Shown here: one piece after another, positions 16,165 to 24,176 of the stretch
How positions within the stretch are numbered: the first letter of the stretch is position 1
Layout: each line of letters starts with the position of its first letter
Assembly: GCF_015278255.1 (NCBI RefSeq)
Contig: NZ_JADIJC010000012.1
Location: forward strand, 21,970-85,969
Reading direction: 5' to 3'
Origin: Microbacterium hibisci
Lineage (GTDB): Bacteria > Actinomycetota > Actinomycetes > Actinomycetales > Microbacteriaceae
DNA: 64,000 nt
Notes under the pieces: model-generated
The model's input: the letters and a program-made list of their open reading frames with translations, nothing else
What the model was told of the DNA's origin: nothing
Database searches by the model: none
Translations under genes and position numbers: made by a program

Positions 16165-17781
16165 TCAGTCGAAGACGGACACCGTGCGCCAGTGCCAGCC
16201 GGTCGCGCCGTCGGGGGCAGGGGGAGCGGTCTGCTCCGTCTGCACCTCTCCCGTCCGGCTGGTCGCTCGGCACTGGATCACGTGGTCTCCCGGCGTCGCG
16301 TCCCAGGGATGGCTCCACTGCACCCAGGTGTCGTCGGAGATCGCGGCGGCGAGGGTCGCCGGCATCCACTCGCCCTCGTCGATCCGCACCTCGACGGCCT
16401 CGATGCCCACCTGCTGCTGCCATGCGACTCCCGCGATGACGACCTCGCCGGCCTTGAGCCCTTGTCCGCGCCGCGGCACGTCGATCCGCGACTGCAGCTT
16501 GATCGGGCCCCGCTCCGACCACCCGCGCGTCGTCCAGTAGGCGGTCGCGCGGTCGAAGCGCGTGACCTCGAGGTCGGTCACCCACTTGGTCGCCGACACG
16601 TAGCCGTAGAGCCCGGGCACGACCAGGCGCGCCGGGAATCCGTGCTCCAGCGGCAGCGGCTCGCCGTTCATGCCGACGGCGAGGATCGCGTTGCGCGCGT
16701 CGGTGAGTGCTTCGAGGGGAGTGGATGCCGTGAACCCGTCGATCGATCGCGACAGCACCATGTCGGCGTCGGTGTCGGGACGCGCCCGCGCGAGCAGCTC
16801 GCGCACCGGATAGCCCAGCCAGCGCGCATTGCCGATGAGCGTGCCGCCGACCTCGTTCGAGACGCACGCGAGCGTCGTCCACGACTCCTCGAGCGGCAGC
16901 GCGAGCACGTCGTCCCACGTGAGCTCCACCTCGTTCGCGACCATGCCGTGGATCCGCAGCCGCCAGTCGGCGGGGTCCACCTCGGGCACGATGAGGGCGG
17001 TGTCGATGCGGTAGAACCGGTCGTTCGGCGTGACGACCTCGGCGAGCCCCGGCAGGCCCAGCTCCGCACCGGCGGGGACAGCGGATGCCGCGACCGCCGG
17101 CGTCGGAAGCCGCAGCGCCCGCCGCGCCGCGGCGACGCCGGCCGACGCCGTCGAGCGGAGGCTCCCGACGCCCACGGCGACGATGCCCACCGCGGTGGCG
17201 GCCCCCGCCCACGCGAAGAAGGCGCGCCGACTCGGGGGCCGCGGGGTGTCTGCGTCGGGCGGACCGGCGGTCGCGGCATCCGTCCGCTCCTGCGGATCCG
17301 CGGGTGCGGCGCTGGTCGGGGATGCGAGAGAACGGCGGAGGAGGCGGGCCAGCAGCCACAGGGCCACGGCGCCCGTCGCGCCCGCGACGGCGGACGGCAG
17401 CCACGCCAGAGCTCCCGCACCAGGCCGCGTCGCGGCGATGACGGCGCCGGCCACGCCGAACCCGGCGACGACCACCGCGCCCCACGGCGGGAAGCGCACC
17501 TCGAGCCAGCCGGCGAACGCGGCGAGCGCGAGCATGACCAGAGCGATCCCGGCGAGCAGCGCGATCTTGTCGGCGGTGCCGAACAGCGCGATCGCGGTGT
17601 CTTTGGCCCACGGCGGGGCGAGGTCGATGAGCGCTGCGCCGATCGCGGCGACCGGGCTCGACGACGGCGCGAGCACGGCGGCCGCCAATTCGCCGAGGCC
17701 GGCTCCGAGCACCACGGCGGCGATCCCCGCCACTCCCGCGAGGGGAGCCGGGATGCCGCGGGCCGAGGCGTTCGCCGCCAT
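16165..17781 (-). CDS. Membrane-anchored molybdopterin-dependent oxidoreductase (sulfite oxidase/YedY type)
   Basis: A 538-residue protein. The N-terminal third has about four hydrophobic helices (within 10-150), then a Pro/Ala-rich linker, then SRRAFFAWAG followed by a further helix (about 185-210). The C-terminal half is the sulfite-oxidase molybdopterin fold, with Cys306 in TLACVSNEVGG as the molybdenum ligand and GLYGYVSATKWV near the active site. A Mo-co dimerisation-like domain follows. The catalytic domain should face outside the membrane. No heme partner gene is adjacent. It is convergent with rocD and divergent from the ATP-grasp gene. Substrate unknown. Confidence 0.88.
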   Translation of the reverse strand: MAANASARGIPAPLAGVAGIAAVVLGAGLGELAAAVLAPSSSPVAAIGAALIDLAPPWAKDTAIALFGTADKIALLAGIALVMLALAAFAGWLEVRFPPWGAVVVAGFGVAGAVIAATRPGAGALAWLPSAVAGATGAVALWLLARLLRRSLASPTSAAPADPQERTDAATAGPPDADTPRPPSRRAFFAWAGAATAVGIVAVGVGSLRSTASAGVAAARRALRLPTPAVAASAVPAGAELGLPGLAEVVTPNDRFYRIDTALIVPEVDPADWRLRIHGMVANEVELTWDDVLALPLEESWTTLACVSNEVGGTLIGNARWLGYPVRELLARARPDTDADMVLSRSIDGFTASTPLEALTDARNAILAVGMNGEPLPLEHGFPARLVVPGLYGYVSATKWVTDLEVTRFDRATAYWTTRGWSERGPIKLQSRIDVPRRGQGLKAGEVVIAGVAWQQQVGIEAVEVRIDEGEWMPATLAAAISDDTWVQWSHPWDATPGDHVIQCRATSRTGEVQTEQTAPPAPDGATGWHWRTVSVFD

Positions 17782-17865
17782 GCAGCAAGAGTACGTCCGG
17801 GTGACGGACGCAGGCAGACGGGCTCGGAAACACGAGCGCAACGAACCCCGCATTAGGCTCTTGGC

Positions 17866-19671
17866 ATGGGTGATCTGTTCGACGGCTACGGCTCCACGCT
17901 GGCGCCGCGCAAGACGCCCTCGGGGGTTCCCGCGTTCGACGAGATGTTCGGGAGCCCGTCGCACCCGGGCGCCCCGGCCGAGTCGCGCGAGGCCTATCGA
18001 GAGCTGTACCAGGCGCTCGCGCAGATGACCCAGGAGGAGCTGCGCGGCCGCACCGATTCCCTCGCGAGCTCGTACCTCGCGCAGGGCGTGACCTTCGACT
18101 TCGCGGGCGAGGAGCGGCCCTTCCCGCTCGACGCCGTGCCGCGCGTCATCACGTACGACGAGTGGTCGCGCATCGAGGCCGGCGTCAAGCAGCGCGTGCG
18201 CGCGCTCGAGGCATTCCTCGACGACGCCTACGGGCACCAGTACTGCGTGCGCGACGAGGTGCTCCCGGCCGGGCTGATCGCCAGCTCGCAGTACTTCTAC
18301 CGCCAGGCCGCCGGCATCCACTCCGCCAACGGCGTACGCATCCAGGTGTCGGGCATCGACCTGATCCGCGACGAGCACGGCGAGATGCGCGTGCTCGAAG
18401 ACAACGTGCGCGTGCCGTCGGGCGTCAGCTACGTCATCTCGAACCGCCGGGTGATGGCGCAGACGCTCCCCGAGCTGTTCGTCTCGATGCGCGTGCGGCC
18501 GGTCGGCGACTATCCCAACAAGCTGCTCGCGGCGCTCCGCGCATCGGCCCCCGCCGGCATCGAGGACCCGAACGTCGTCGTGCTGACGCCGGGCGTCTAC
18601 AACTCCGCCTACTTCGAGCACACGCTGCTCGCCCGCCTGATGGGCGTCGAGCTCGTCGAGGGCCGCGACCTGCTGTGCATCGGCGGCAAGGTCTTCATGC
18701 GCACCACGCGCGGACCCAAGCGCGTCGACGTCATCTACCGCCGCGTCGACGACGACTTCCTCGACCCGCTGCAGTTCCGCGCCGACTCGATGCTCGGCGC
18801 CCCTGGGCTCATGCTCGCCGCGCGGCTGGGGAACGTCACGATCGCCAACGCCGTCGGCAACGGCGTCGCCGACGACAAGCTGCTGTACACCTACGTGCCC
18901 GACCTCATCCGCTACTACCTCGCGGAAGAGCCGATCCTCAAGAACGTCGACACGTGGCGCCTCGAAGACCCGAACGCGCTCGAGGAGGTGCTCGACCGCC
19001 TCGACGAGCTGGTGGTGAAGCCGGTGGACGGCTCGGGCGGCAAGGGCCTGGTCGTGGGACCGGATGCCTCGCCGTCGGAGCTCGAGAAGCTCCGCCAGCG
19101 CCTGCTCGCCGACCCTCGCGGCTGGATCGCGCAGCCCGTCGTGATGCTGTCGACCATCCCCACGCTCGTGGAGGACGGCATGCGCCCGCGCCACGCCGAC
19201 CTCCGCCCCTTCGCGGTCAACGACGGCGAGGACGTGTGGGTGCTTCCCGGCGGCCTCACGCGGGTCGCGCTGCCCGAGGGCCAGCTCGTGGTGAACTCGA
19301 GCCAGGGCGGCGGCTCGAAGGACACCTGGATCGTCGGCGGTGCCGCGCCGGGCCACGTCGAGTACGGCCAGGGGCAGAGCGTCGCCGGCCTCGTCGCCGA
19401 CCAGGCGGCGACGGTCACCGAGGCGATCCCGATCATCTACGACCCGCAGACCGAGCCGACGCACTCGCCGCAGGACCGCCCGCGCTCGCGCGTCGAGCAG
19501 CAGGAGCAGCAGCAGCAGACCTCGGAGGTCGCCGGGGTCGCGGCATCCGTCCGTCCTTCGTCCGCGAGACTCCACCCGGGCGCCGAGACTGCAGACGCGG
19601 ATCGGAGTCTCGGCCGTCGCATGAAGTCTCGCGAGCCGGAGCTGGGCCACGATGGGGGTGCGACATGCTGA
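17866..19671 (+). CDS. Circularly permuted ATP-grasp protein (DUF404/DUF407 type)
   Basis: A 601-residue protein beginning MGDLFDGYG and containing the permuted ATP-grasp core: VLEDNVRVPSGVSYV (about 176), RRVDDDFLDP (about 293) and the ATP-binding KPVDGSGGKG (about 385). This family is thought to form amide bonds, and it is regularly encoded with alpha-E and transglutaminase-like proteins, as here. A TAGGCT -10 box (17854-17859) lies 6 bp before the ATG, so the message may be leaderless. The last 60 or so residues are low-complexity (QQEQQQQ, then basic) and contain an inverted repeat, so the tail may be a late addition. The stop overlaps the alpha-E start by 7 bp. Confidence 0.9.
   Translation: MGDLFDGYGSTLAPRKTPSGVPAFDEMFGSPSHPGAPAESREAYRELYQALAQMTQEELRGRTDSLASSYLAQGVTFDFAGEERPFPLDAVPRVITYDEWSRIEAGVKQRVRALEAFLDDAYGHQYCVRDEVLPAGLIASSQYFYRQAAGIHSANGVRIQVSGIDLIRDEHGEMRVLEDNVRVPSGVSYVISNRRVMAQTLPELFVSMRVRPVGDYPNKLLAALRASAPAGIEDPNVVVLTPGVYNSAYFEHTLLARLMGVELVEGRDLLCIGGKVFMRTTRGPKRVDVIYRRVDDDFLDPLQFRADSMLGAPGLMLAARLGNVTIANAVGNGVADDKLLYTYVPDLIRYYLAEEPILKNVDTWRLEDPNALEEVLDRLDELVVKPVDGSGGKGLVVGPDASPSELEKLRQRLLADPRGWIAQPVVMLSTIPTLVEDGMRPRHADLRPFAVNDGEDVWVLPGGLTRVALPEGQLVVNSSQGGGSKDTWIVGGAAPGHVEYGQGQSVAGLVADQAATVTEAIPIIYDPQTEPTHSPQDRPRSRVEQQEQQQQTSEVAGVAASVRPSSARLHPGAETADADRSLGRRMKSREPELGHDGGATC
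19563..19632. repeat. Nested inverted repeats inside the ATP-grasp 3' coding end
   Basis: CGCGAGACT (19563-19571) pairs with AGTCTCGCG (19624-19632), and inside it CCGAGACT (19583-19590) pairs with AGTCTCGG (19606-19613). The element lies in the low-complexity C-terminal tail, next to a GCGGCATCCG word usually seen between genes. Confidence 0.6.
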
Positions 19672-20597
19672 GTCGCATCGCAGAATCACTGTTCTGGATC
19701 GGGCGCTACATCGAGCGCTCGGACGGCACCGCCCGCATCCTCGACGTGCACCTGCAGCTGCTCCTCGAGGACCCCTGGATCGACGAGGACACCGCGTGCC
19801 GCTCGCTCCTGAGCGTCATGGGCTCCCTGCCGCCGCAGGGCGTGGACCAGGTGCGCCGCGAGGACGTGCTCGCCCGCCTCGCCGTCGACCGCATGAACCC
19901 GTCGAGCATCGCCTACGCGCTCACCGCGGCCCGCGAGAACGCGCGCCGCGCGCGCGAGATCGTGTCGAGCGAGCTGTGGGAGACCCTCAACACCACGAAC
20001 GCACGGATGCCGCGCCGCCTGCAGAACGACCGCGTGCACGAGTTCTTCCAGTGGGTGCGGGAGCGCGCGGCGCTCTCGATCGGCATCGTCGACTCGTCGA
20101 CGAGCCGCGACGAGGCTTGGCAGTTCTTCACGCTCGGACGCAGCATCGAGCGCACCGACATGACCGCACGCCTGCTGGCGACGCGTTCGCTGACCGAGGC
20201 ATCCGGTCCGTCGTGGACCACCATCCTGCGCTCGTGCGGCGCCTACGAGGCGTACCTGCGCACCTACCGCGGCATGCCGAGCGCGCGCAACGCCGCCGAG
20301 TTCCTGCTGCTCGACCGGCTCTTCCCGCGCTCGATCATCTACTCGATCCAGCGCGCCGAGGAGTGCATGAGCGCGATCGATCCCCGTGCCGACCGCGTCG
20401 GCCACTCCAACACGGTGCTCCGCGCGCTGGGGCAGATCCGCAACGATCTCGAGTACCGGCCGATCTCAGAGATCCTCGGCGAGCTGCCGACGCACATGGA
20501 CCGCGTGCAGAAGGTCACGCGCGAGGCCTCCGAGGCCATCCGCGGCCGGTTCTTCCCGACGCAGGCCGAGCCCAGCTGGATCGGAGAGATCTCGTGA
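19665..20597 (+). CDS. Alpha-E domain protein (DUF403)
   Basis: A 310-residue, mostly alpha-helical protein with the family start MLSRIAESLFWIGRYIERSD and the internal segments ARENARRAREIVSSELWE and LFPRSIIYSIQRAEECM. Alpha-E proteins have no proven activity; by gene neighbourhood they are linked with ATP-grasp ligases, transglutaminase-like peptidases and sometimes the Anbu protease. The start overlaps the ATP-grasp stop by 7 bp and its stop overlaps the transglutaminase start by 4 bp, so the three are translated together. No membrane segment or signal peptide is seen. Confidence 0.92.
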   Translation: MLSRIAESLFWIGRYIERSDGTARILDVHLQLLLEDPWIDEDTACRSLLSVMGSLPPQGVDQVRREDVLARLAVDRMNPSSIAYALTAARENARRAREIVSSELWETLNTTNARMPRRLQNDRVHEFFQWVRERAALSIGIVDSSTSRDEAWQFFTLGRSIERTDMTARLLATRSLTEASGPSWTTILRSCGAYEAYLRTYRGMPSARNAAEFLLLDRLFPRSIIYSIQRAEECMSAIDPRADRVGHSNTVLRALGQIRNDLEYRPISEILGELPTHMDRVQKVTREASEAIRGRFFPTQAEPSWIGEIS

Positions 20598-21439
20598 AGC
20601 GACTCCGCATCGAGCACCAGACCGGCTTCAGCTACCAGGGCGACGTCACCGCGTCGTACAACGAGGCGCGCATGCTGCCCGGCTCGACCGACAGCCAGTT
20701 CGTGCTCAACTCATCGCTCGACATCGAGCCGTCGACCTCGGTCAACCAGTACGTCGACTACTTCGGCACGCGCGTCGCCGCGTTCGACGTGCTGTCGCCG
20801 CACTCGTCGCTCACGATCACGGCGCGCTCGCTGGTCGAGGTGCGCCCGCGCCCGCTCGAGCACATCGACGTCACGTGGGACGGCCTGGCCCGCGAGGCGG
20901 GCCGGTCGCTCGAGACCGTCGAGCAGCTGTCGCAGACGCGCCGCACCGTGCCGCACCCCGAGGTCGCCGAGCTCGCGCGCTCGATCGCCGCGCAGCACGA
21001 TCACCCGGGTCGCGCCGCTCACGCGATCGCGGTCGCGGTGGGCGACGCCGTCGAGTACATGCACGGCATCACCGGCGTGCACTCGACCGCGGCCGAGGCG
21101 TGGGAGGCGCGCAAGGGCGTCTGCCAGGACATGGCGCACATCGCGCTCGGCGCGCTGCGCGAGGTCGGCATCCCCGCGCGATACGTGTCGGGCTACCTGC
21201 ATCCGCGCCCGTCGGCCGAGGTGGGCGTCGCCGTCACCGGCGAGTCGCACGCATGGGTCGAATGGTTCGCGGGGGAGTGGCAGGGCTTCGACCCCACCAA
21301 CAACATCGAGATCGGCGACCGGCACGTGCTCGTCGGCCGCGGCCGCGACTACGGCGACGTGCCGCCGCTGCGCGGCGTCTACGCCGGCCCGTTCAAGAGC
21401 AACCTCCACGTGAAGGTCACGATCACCCGCGAGGCCTGA
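20594..21439 (+). CDS. Transglutaminase-like cysteine peptidase family protein
   Basis: A 281-residue protein with an N-terminal beta-rich domain (RLRIEHQTGFSYQG, about 1-110) and a C-terminal transglutaminase core. The triad is visible: Cys177 in GVCQDMAH, His219 in ESHAWVEW and Asp233 in GFDPTNN. Such proteins can cleave or form isopeptide or amide bonds. The GTG start overlaps the alpha-E stop (GTGA). Together with the upstream ligase it suggests a synthesis/cleavage pair acting on an unidentified peptide. No export signal is seen, so it acts in the cytoplasm. Confidence 0.93.
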   Translation: MKRLRIEHQTGFSYQGDVTASYNEARMLPGSTDSQFVLNSSLDIEPSTSVNQYVDYFGTRVAAFDVLSPHSSLTITARSLVEVRPRPLEHIDVTWDGLAREAGRSLETVEQLSQTRRTVPHPEVAELARSIAAQHDHPGRAAHAIAVAVGDAVEYMHGITGVHSTAAEAWEARKGVCQDMAHIALGALREVGIPARYVSGYLHPRPSAEVGVAVTGESHAWVEWFAGEWQGFDPTNNIEIGDRHVLVGRGRDYGDVPPLRGVYAGPFKSNLHVKVTITREA

Positions 21440-21470
21440 ACCCCTCGGGCTCCGCGTCGGGTCCGATGTG

Positions 21471-21632
21471 TCACGCGGGCGGGTTGTCGGGGTCCAGGGT
21501 CTCCAGCGTGTCCTGCTCGACCGGGTTGTCTGCCTCGAGCTGGTCCTCGGTCGTCTCGTCGCCTCCGACCGGGTTGCCCCCGCCCGTGGGGCTGTCGCCG
21601 GTCGGTGTCTGGTCTTCGCGTCGCTCGTTCAT
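21471..21632 (-). CDS. Small acidic Pro/Thr/Asp-rich protein
   Basis: A 53-residue protein rich in Asp, Glu, Thr, Pro and Gly, with a NPVEQDTLETLDPDNPPA end. No known domain. It looks intrinsically disordered. There is no Shine-Dalgarno sequence, but a TAGCGT box lies 7 bp before the ATG on the minus strand, as expected for a leaderless gene. It is convergent with the transglutaminase gene. The composition differs from shadow ORFs of this GC-rich region (few Arg residues), which is the main reason to accept it. Confidence 0.55.
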   Translation of the reverse strand: MNERREDQTPTGDSPTGGGNPVGGDETTEDQLEADNPVEQDTLETLDPDNPPA

Positions 21633-21756
21633 GGGGCACACGCTACGCGCGCGACCTCGCGCCGGGTGAGGGCTTGACGAGAGATCGGCTGGTCTGCCGC
21701 CTGACGGCCGGCGGGCGCGGCGGATCCGAGCGGGCGCGGGTCGCGGCATCCGTCCC

Positions 21757-22062
21757 TCACCGAACGGCGAGGTCGAACACCGCGATCCGCGCGGCCAGAG
21801 CGCCGAGAGACCCGCCGAACCGCTGGTGGTCGGGATGCGCGAGGTAGGCATCACGGTCCGCGGGGGAGGCGAAGCGCATCGTGAAGCCGAAATCGAAGCC
21901 GTCTTCCAGGCCCTCCGGGCTCACGCTCGGCCCCTCGGCGAGGTCGAGGATGCCGGGGACCGTCTCGGGAAGACGCCGGAGCGCGTCACGGATGCCGTCG
22001 CGCTGCGTCGCGGTCGCGTCCGGGGCGAAGGCGACGAGCACGACGTGCATGATCGCGGTCAT
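21757..22062 (-). CDS. Dabb (stress-responsive alpha/beta barrel) domain protein
   Basis: A 101-residue ferredoxin-like protein with the Dabb pattern: MHVVLVAFAPDAT at the start, a central helix, and FDFGFTMRFASPADRDAYLAHPDHQRF. Such domains usually form dimeric barrels. Its ATG overlaps the stop of the GH78-like gene (ATGA), so it is the last gene of the leftward rhamnoside operon 26827-21757. A role in sugar or aglycone handling is possible, since related small barrels include mutarotases and aromatic-processing enzymes, but this is speculation. A second in-frame ATG four codons later is an alternative start. Confidence 0.8.
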   Translation of the reverse strand: MTAIMHVVLVAFAPDATATQRDGIRDALRRLPETVPGILDLAEGPSVSPEGLEDGFDFGFTMRFASPADRDAYLAHPDHQRFGGSLGALAARIAVFDLAVR

Positions 22063-24176
22063 GCGGGCACAGAGGGCCGGGGTGCGGGCAGTTCGACCCG
22101 TGCCGGCCCGTGGTGGCGGGCGGCGCCGGCAACGAGGGTCGTGCCGGCGGGGACGTCCACGACGACACTCTCGGAGTCGGCGAGCACGACGATGTCGCCG
22201 TGCGGAACGGGCACCACCGCGCCGGCCCAGGGCAGGTCGCCCAACTCGGGGTCCACGGTGAACTCGCGCCACCCGTCGGTGAGCGGCGCGAGGCCGAGCA
22301 CCAGCTGCGGAAGCACCGCCGCCGGCCCCGCCGACCACGCGTGGCACAGACTCTTGCCGTACGGCCGCCGGTACATCTCGTACGGGGATGCCGCGGCGTC
22401 GGTGAACTCCTCCCAGAACGTGGCAGCACCGGCGTCGATCATGCGACCCCACAGGCGTCGCAGCTCGGCGACGGCCTGCTGTCGCCGCCCCAGACGGCCG
22501 AGCGCCAGCAGTGCGAACGAGCGCATGAAGGGCGTGCCGGCGGCGGTGGTCGCGACGATGTCGGCGCGCCGATCCGACGGTGCGGCGGTTTCGTCAGCCG
22601 TCAGGCCGGCGAGTGCCGCCAGGAAGTTCGGGTAGGCCGATGCCTGGCCATCGTGGTCGAGGTACTCGCGCCAGCAGCCGTCGTGTGCGCTCCACGCGCG
22701 CGCCAGCAGCATCGCTCGCACCCGCTCGGCGAGATCGGCCCAGCGCGCGGCGCCGTCGTGGCCGGCCTTGGCCAGCACCTCGGCGCCGGAGCGAAGCGCC
22801 CAGAACCAGAGGATCTGGACCGCGGTGGCGTCGCCGTCGGGATTGAGGGTCACGCCCCAGTCGAGGAACAGCGAACCCGGGCCCGCCTGCGCGAAGGAGT
22901 CGGGCAACCGGGCGGGGCGGAGCACGCCGTCGTCCGCCGCGTGGGTCGCGAGGTCCGCGAGGAAGGCGTCGATGTGTGCGCTCTCGCGGTCGAGGTAGTC
23001 GCGGTCGTCGAAGAACCGCTGGTACAGGCCCTGCGAGATGACCCACCACAGCGAGTAGTCGGCGATCCCGTTGATGTACCCGTGGCGCGGGCGGCCGAGC
23101 GCGGTGAGCGTGTCGCGGATGATGCCGGCGTCGGCGAAGGCGTACGCGTTGGTCAGCACGCCGAGGGCGTGGTCGCCGATCCACGGCATGCGGTCGCGCT
23201 TGATGCCGTCGATCAGGAACGTCTGCAGGCACAGCCGCAGCGTGTACGAGCTGGTCGCCCACACCGCGTTGAGCGTCGGATCCGCCGTGACGAAGGCGCC
23301 GCGGTGGGCCGCCGGGCGGACCGCCGCATGGATCGCCACCGCCGAGACGTCGGCGCCGGTGATGCGGGCGAACCGGAGGCCGAGCCGGTGCCGGCTGCGG
23401 TACTCGCCGGCGGTCGTCTCGTCGAGGGTGAAGTCGCTCTCACCGAAGGCGGGGTCGGCGAGGGCCTCGTCGACGGACTCGCCCGTCACGAGCGTCGGGC
23501 GGCCCTGCGCGTGCACGACGACACGGCCGAGGAGCGGAGCCGGTGCCGCGTAGAGGCCGGGTGCGATCTCCGTCATCGGCACCTCGACCTCACCCTCGCC
23601 GAGCAGATGCGGAGGTTCATCGCCGCCGGTGCGCCCGGCGGCACGGGTCCACTCCTCGCCGTCCCGCGAGCTGTGCCAGATCAGCGGCGTCGCGCCGTCG
23701 TCGGCCACCCCGAGCGCCGGCGGCTCGCCCGGCGCGGAGTCGACGCGGACCTCGATCGTGGCACCCGCAGCGAGGCCCGGGATCTCGATTCCGGCGCCGA
23801 GGTCGAAGGCGCCGAGGTCGAAGATCTGCTCGCCTCCGTCGACGAGCACCCGCGCGCGCCCGGTGGCCGACAGTCGCAGCACGGGCAGCGCGGCGGGCAC
23901 CTCGGCGCGGAAACGGGCGTGGCTGCCGGGCTCGGCGAAGTTCAGGGCGTAGTCGACGAACCGGTTCGCGGCGTGCCCCTCTGCCACGACGCGGGCGAGG
24001 GCGGCCGACTCGTAGTCGCCGGCGGCATAGAGCCACTGCCGCCCCGTGGGTCGTGCGACCTCGTCGGGCAGCCGGTCGGCGCCCGCACTCCGCGACAACC
24101 GCAGCAGGTCGTCGCGGAGCCGGTCCCGGTGGGGCCGCTCGGCGGCGGGCGTCTGCCGGTCGTCGACGGTGCTCAT
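22059..24176 (-). CDS. GH78-related alpha-L-rhamnosidase-like protein with divergent active-site motif
   Basis: A 705-residue cytoplasmic protein with an N-terminal beta region (about 1-260), an (alpha/alpha)6 catalytic barrel (about 290-610; SYTLRLCLQTFLIDGIKRDRMPWIGDH, quoted in part, at about 310) and a C-terminal beta domain. In canonical GH78 enzymes the barrel carries DCPQRDER with the general-acid Glu. Here the corresponding stretch is GIKRDRMPW, so the Glu is absent or replaced. It overlaps the canonical GH78 gene upstream and the Dabb gene downstream by ATGA. It may act on a different rhamnoside or use another residue. Family placement is good; activity is uncertain. Confidence 0.8.
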   Translation of the reverse strand: MSTVDDRQTPAAERPHRDRLRDDLLRLSRSAGADRLPDEVARPTGRQWLYAAGDYESAALARVVAEGHAANRFVDYALNFAEPGSHARFRAEVPAALPVLRLSATGRARVLVDGGEQIFDLGAFDLGAGIEIPGLAAGATIEVRVDSAPGEPPALGVADDGATPLIWHSSRDGEEWTRAAGRTGGDEPPHLLGEGEVEVPMTEIAPGLYAAPAPLLGRVVVHAQGRPTLVTGESVDEALADPAFGESDFTLDETTAGEYRSRHRLGLRFARITGADVSAVAIHAAVRPAAHRGAFVTADPTLNAVWATSSYTLRLCLQTFLIDGIKRDRMPWIGDHALGVLTNAYAFADAGIIRDTLTALGRPRHGYINGIADYSLWWVISQGLYQRFFDDRDYLDRESAHIDAFLADLATHAADDGVLRPARLPDSFAQAGPGSLFLDWGVTLNPDGDATAVQILWFWALRSGAEVLAKAGHDGAARWADLAERVRAMLLARAWSAHDGCWREYLDHDGQASAYPNFLAALAGLTADETAAPSDRRADIVATTAAGTPFMRSFALLALGRLGRRQQAVAELRRLWGRMIDAGAATFWEEFTDAAASPYEMYRRPYGKSLCHAWSAGPAAVLPQLVLGLAPLTDGWREFTVDPELGDLPWAGAVVPVPHGDIVVLADSESVVVDVPAGTTLVAGAARHHGPARVELPAPRPSVPA

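Noticed and set aside
13757..17833. A 1358-residue minus-strand frame
   Set aside because: Only part of it overlaps real genes in other frames; composition is Arg/Ala-rich with no fold signature, and it is antisense to ddaH and rocD, which have intact motifs.
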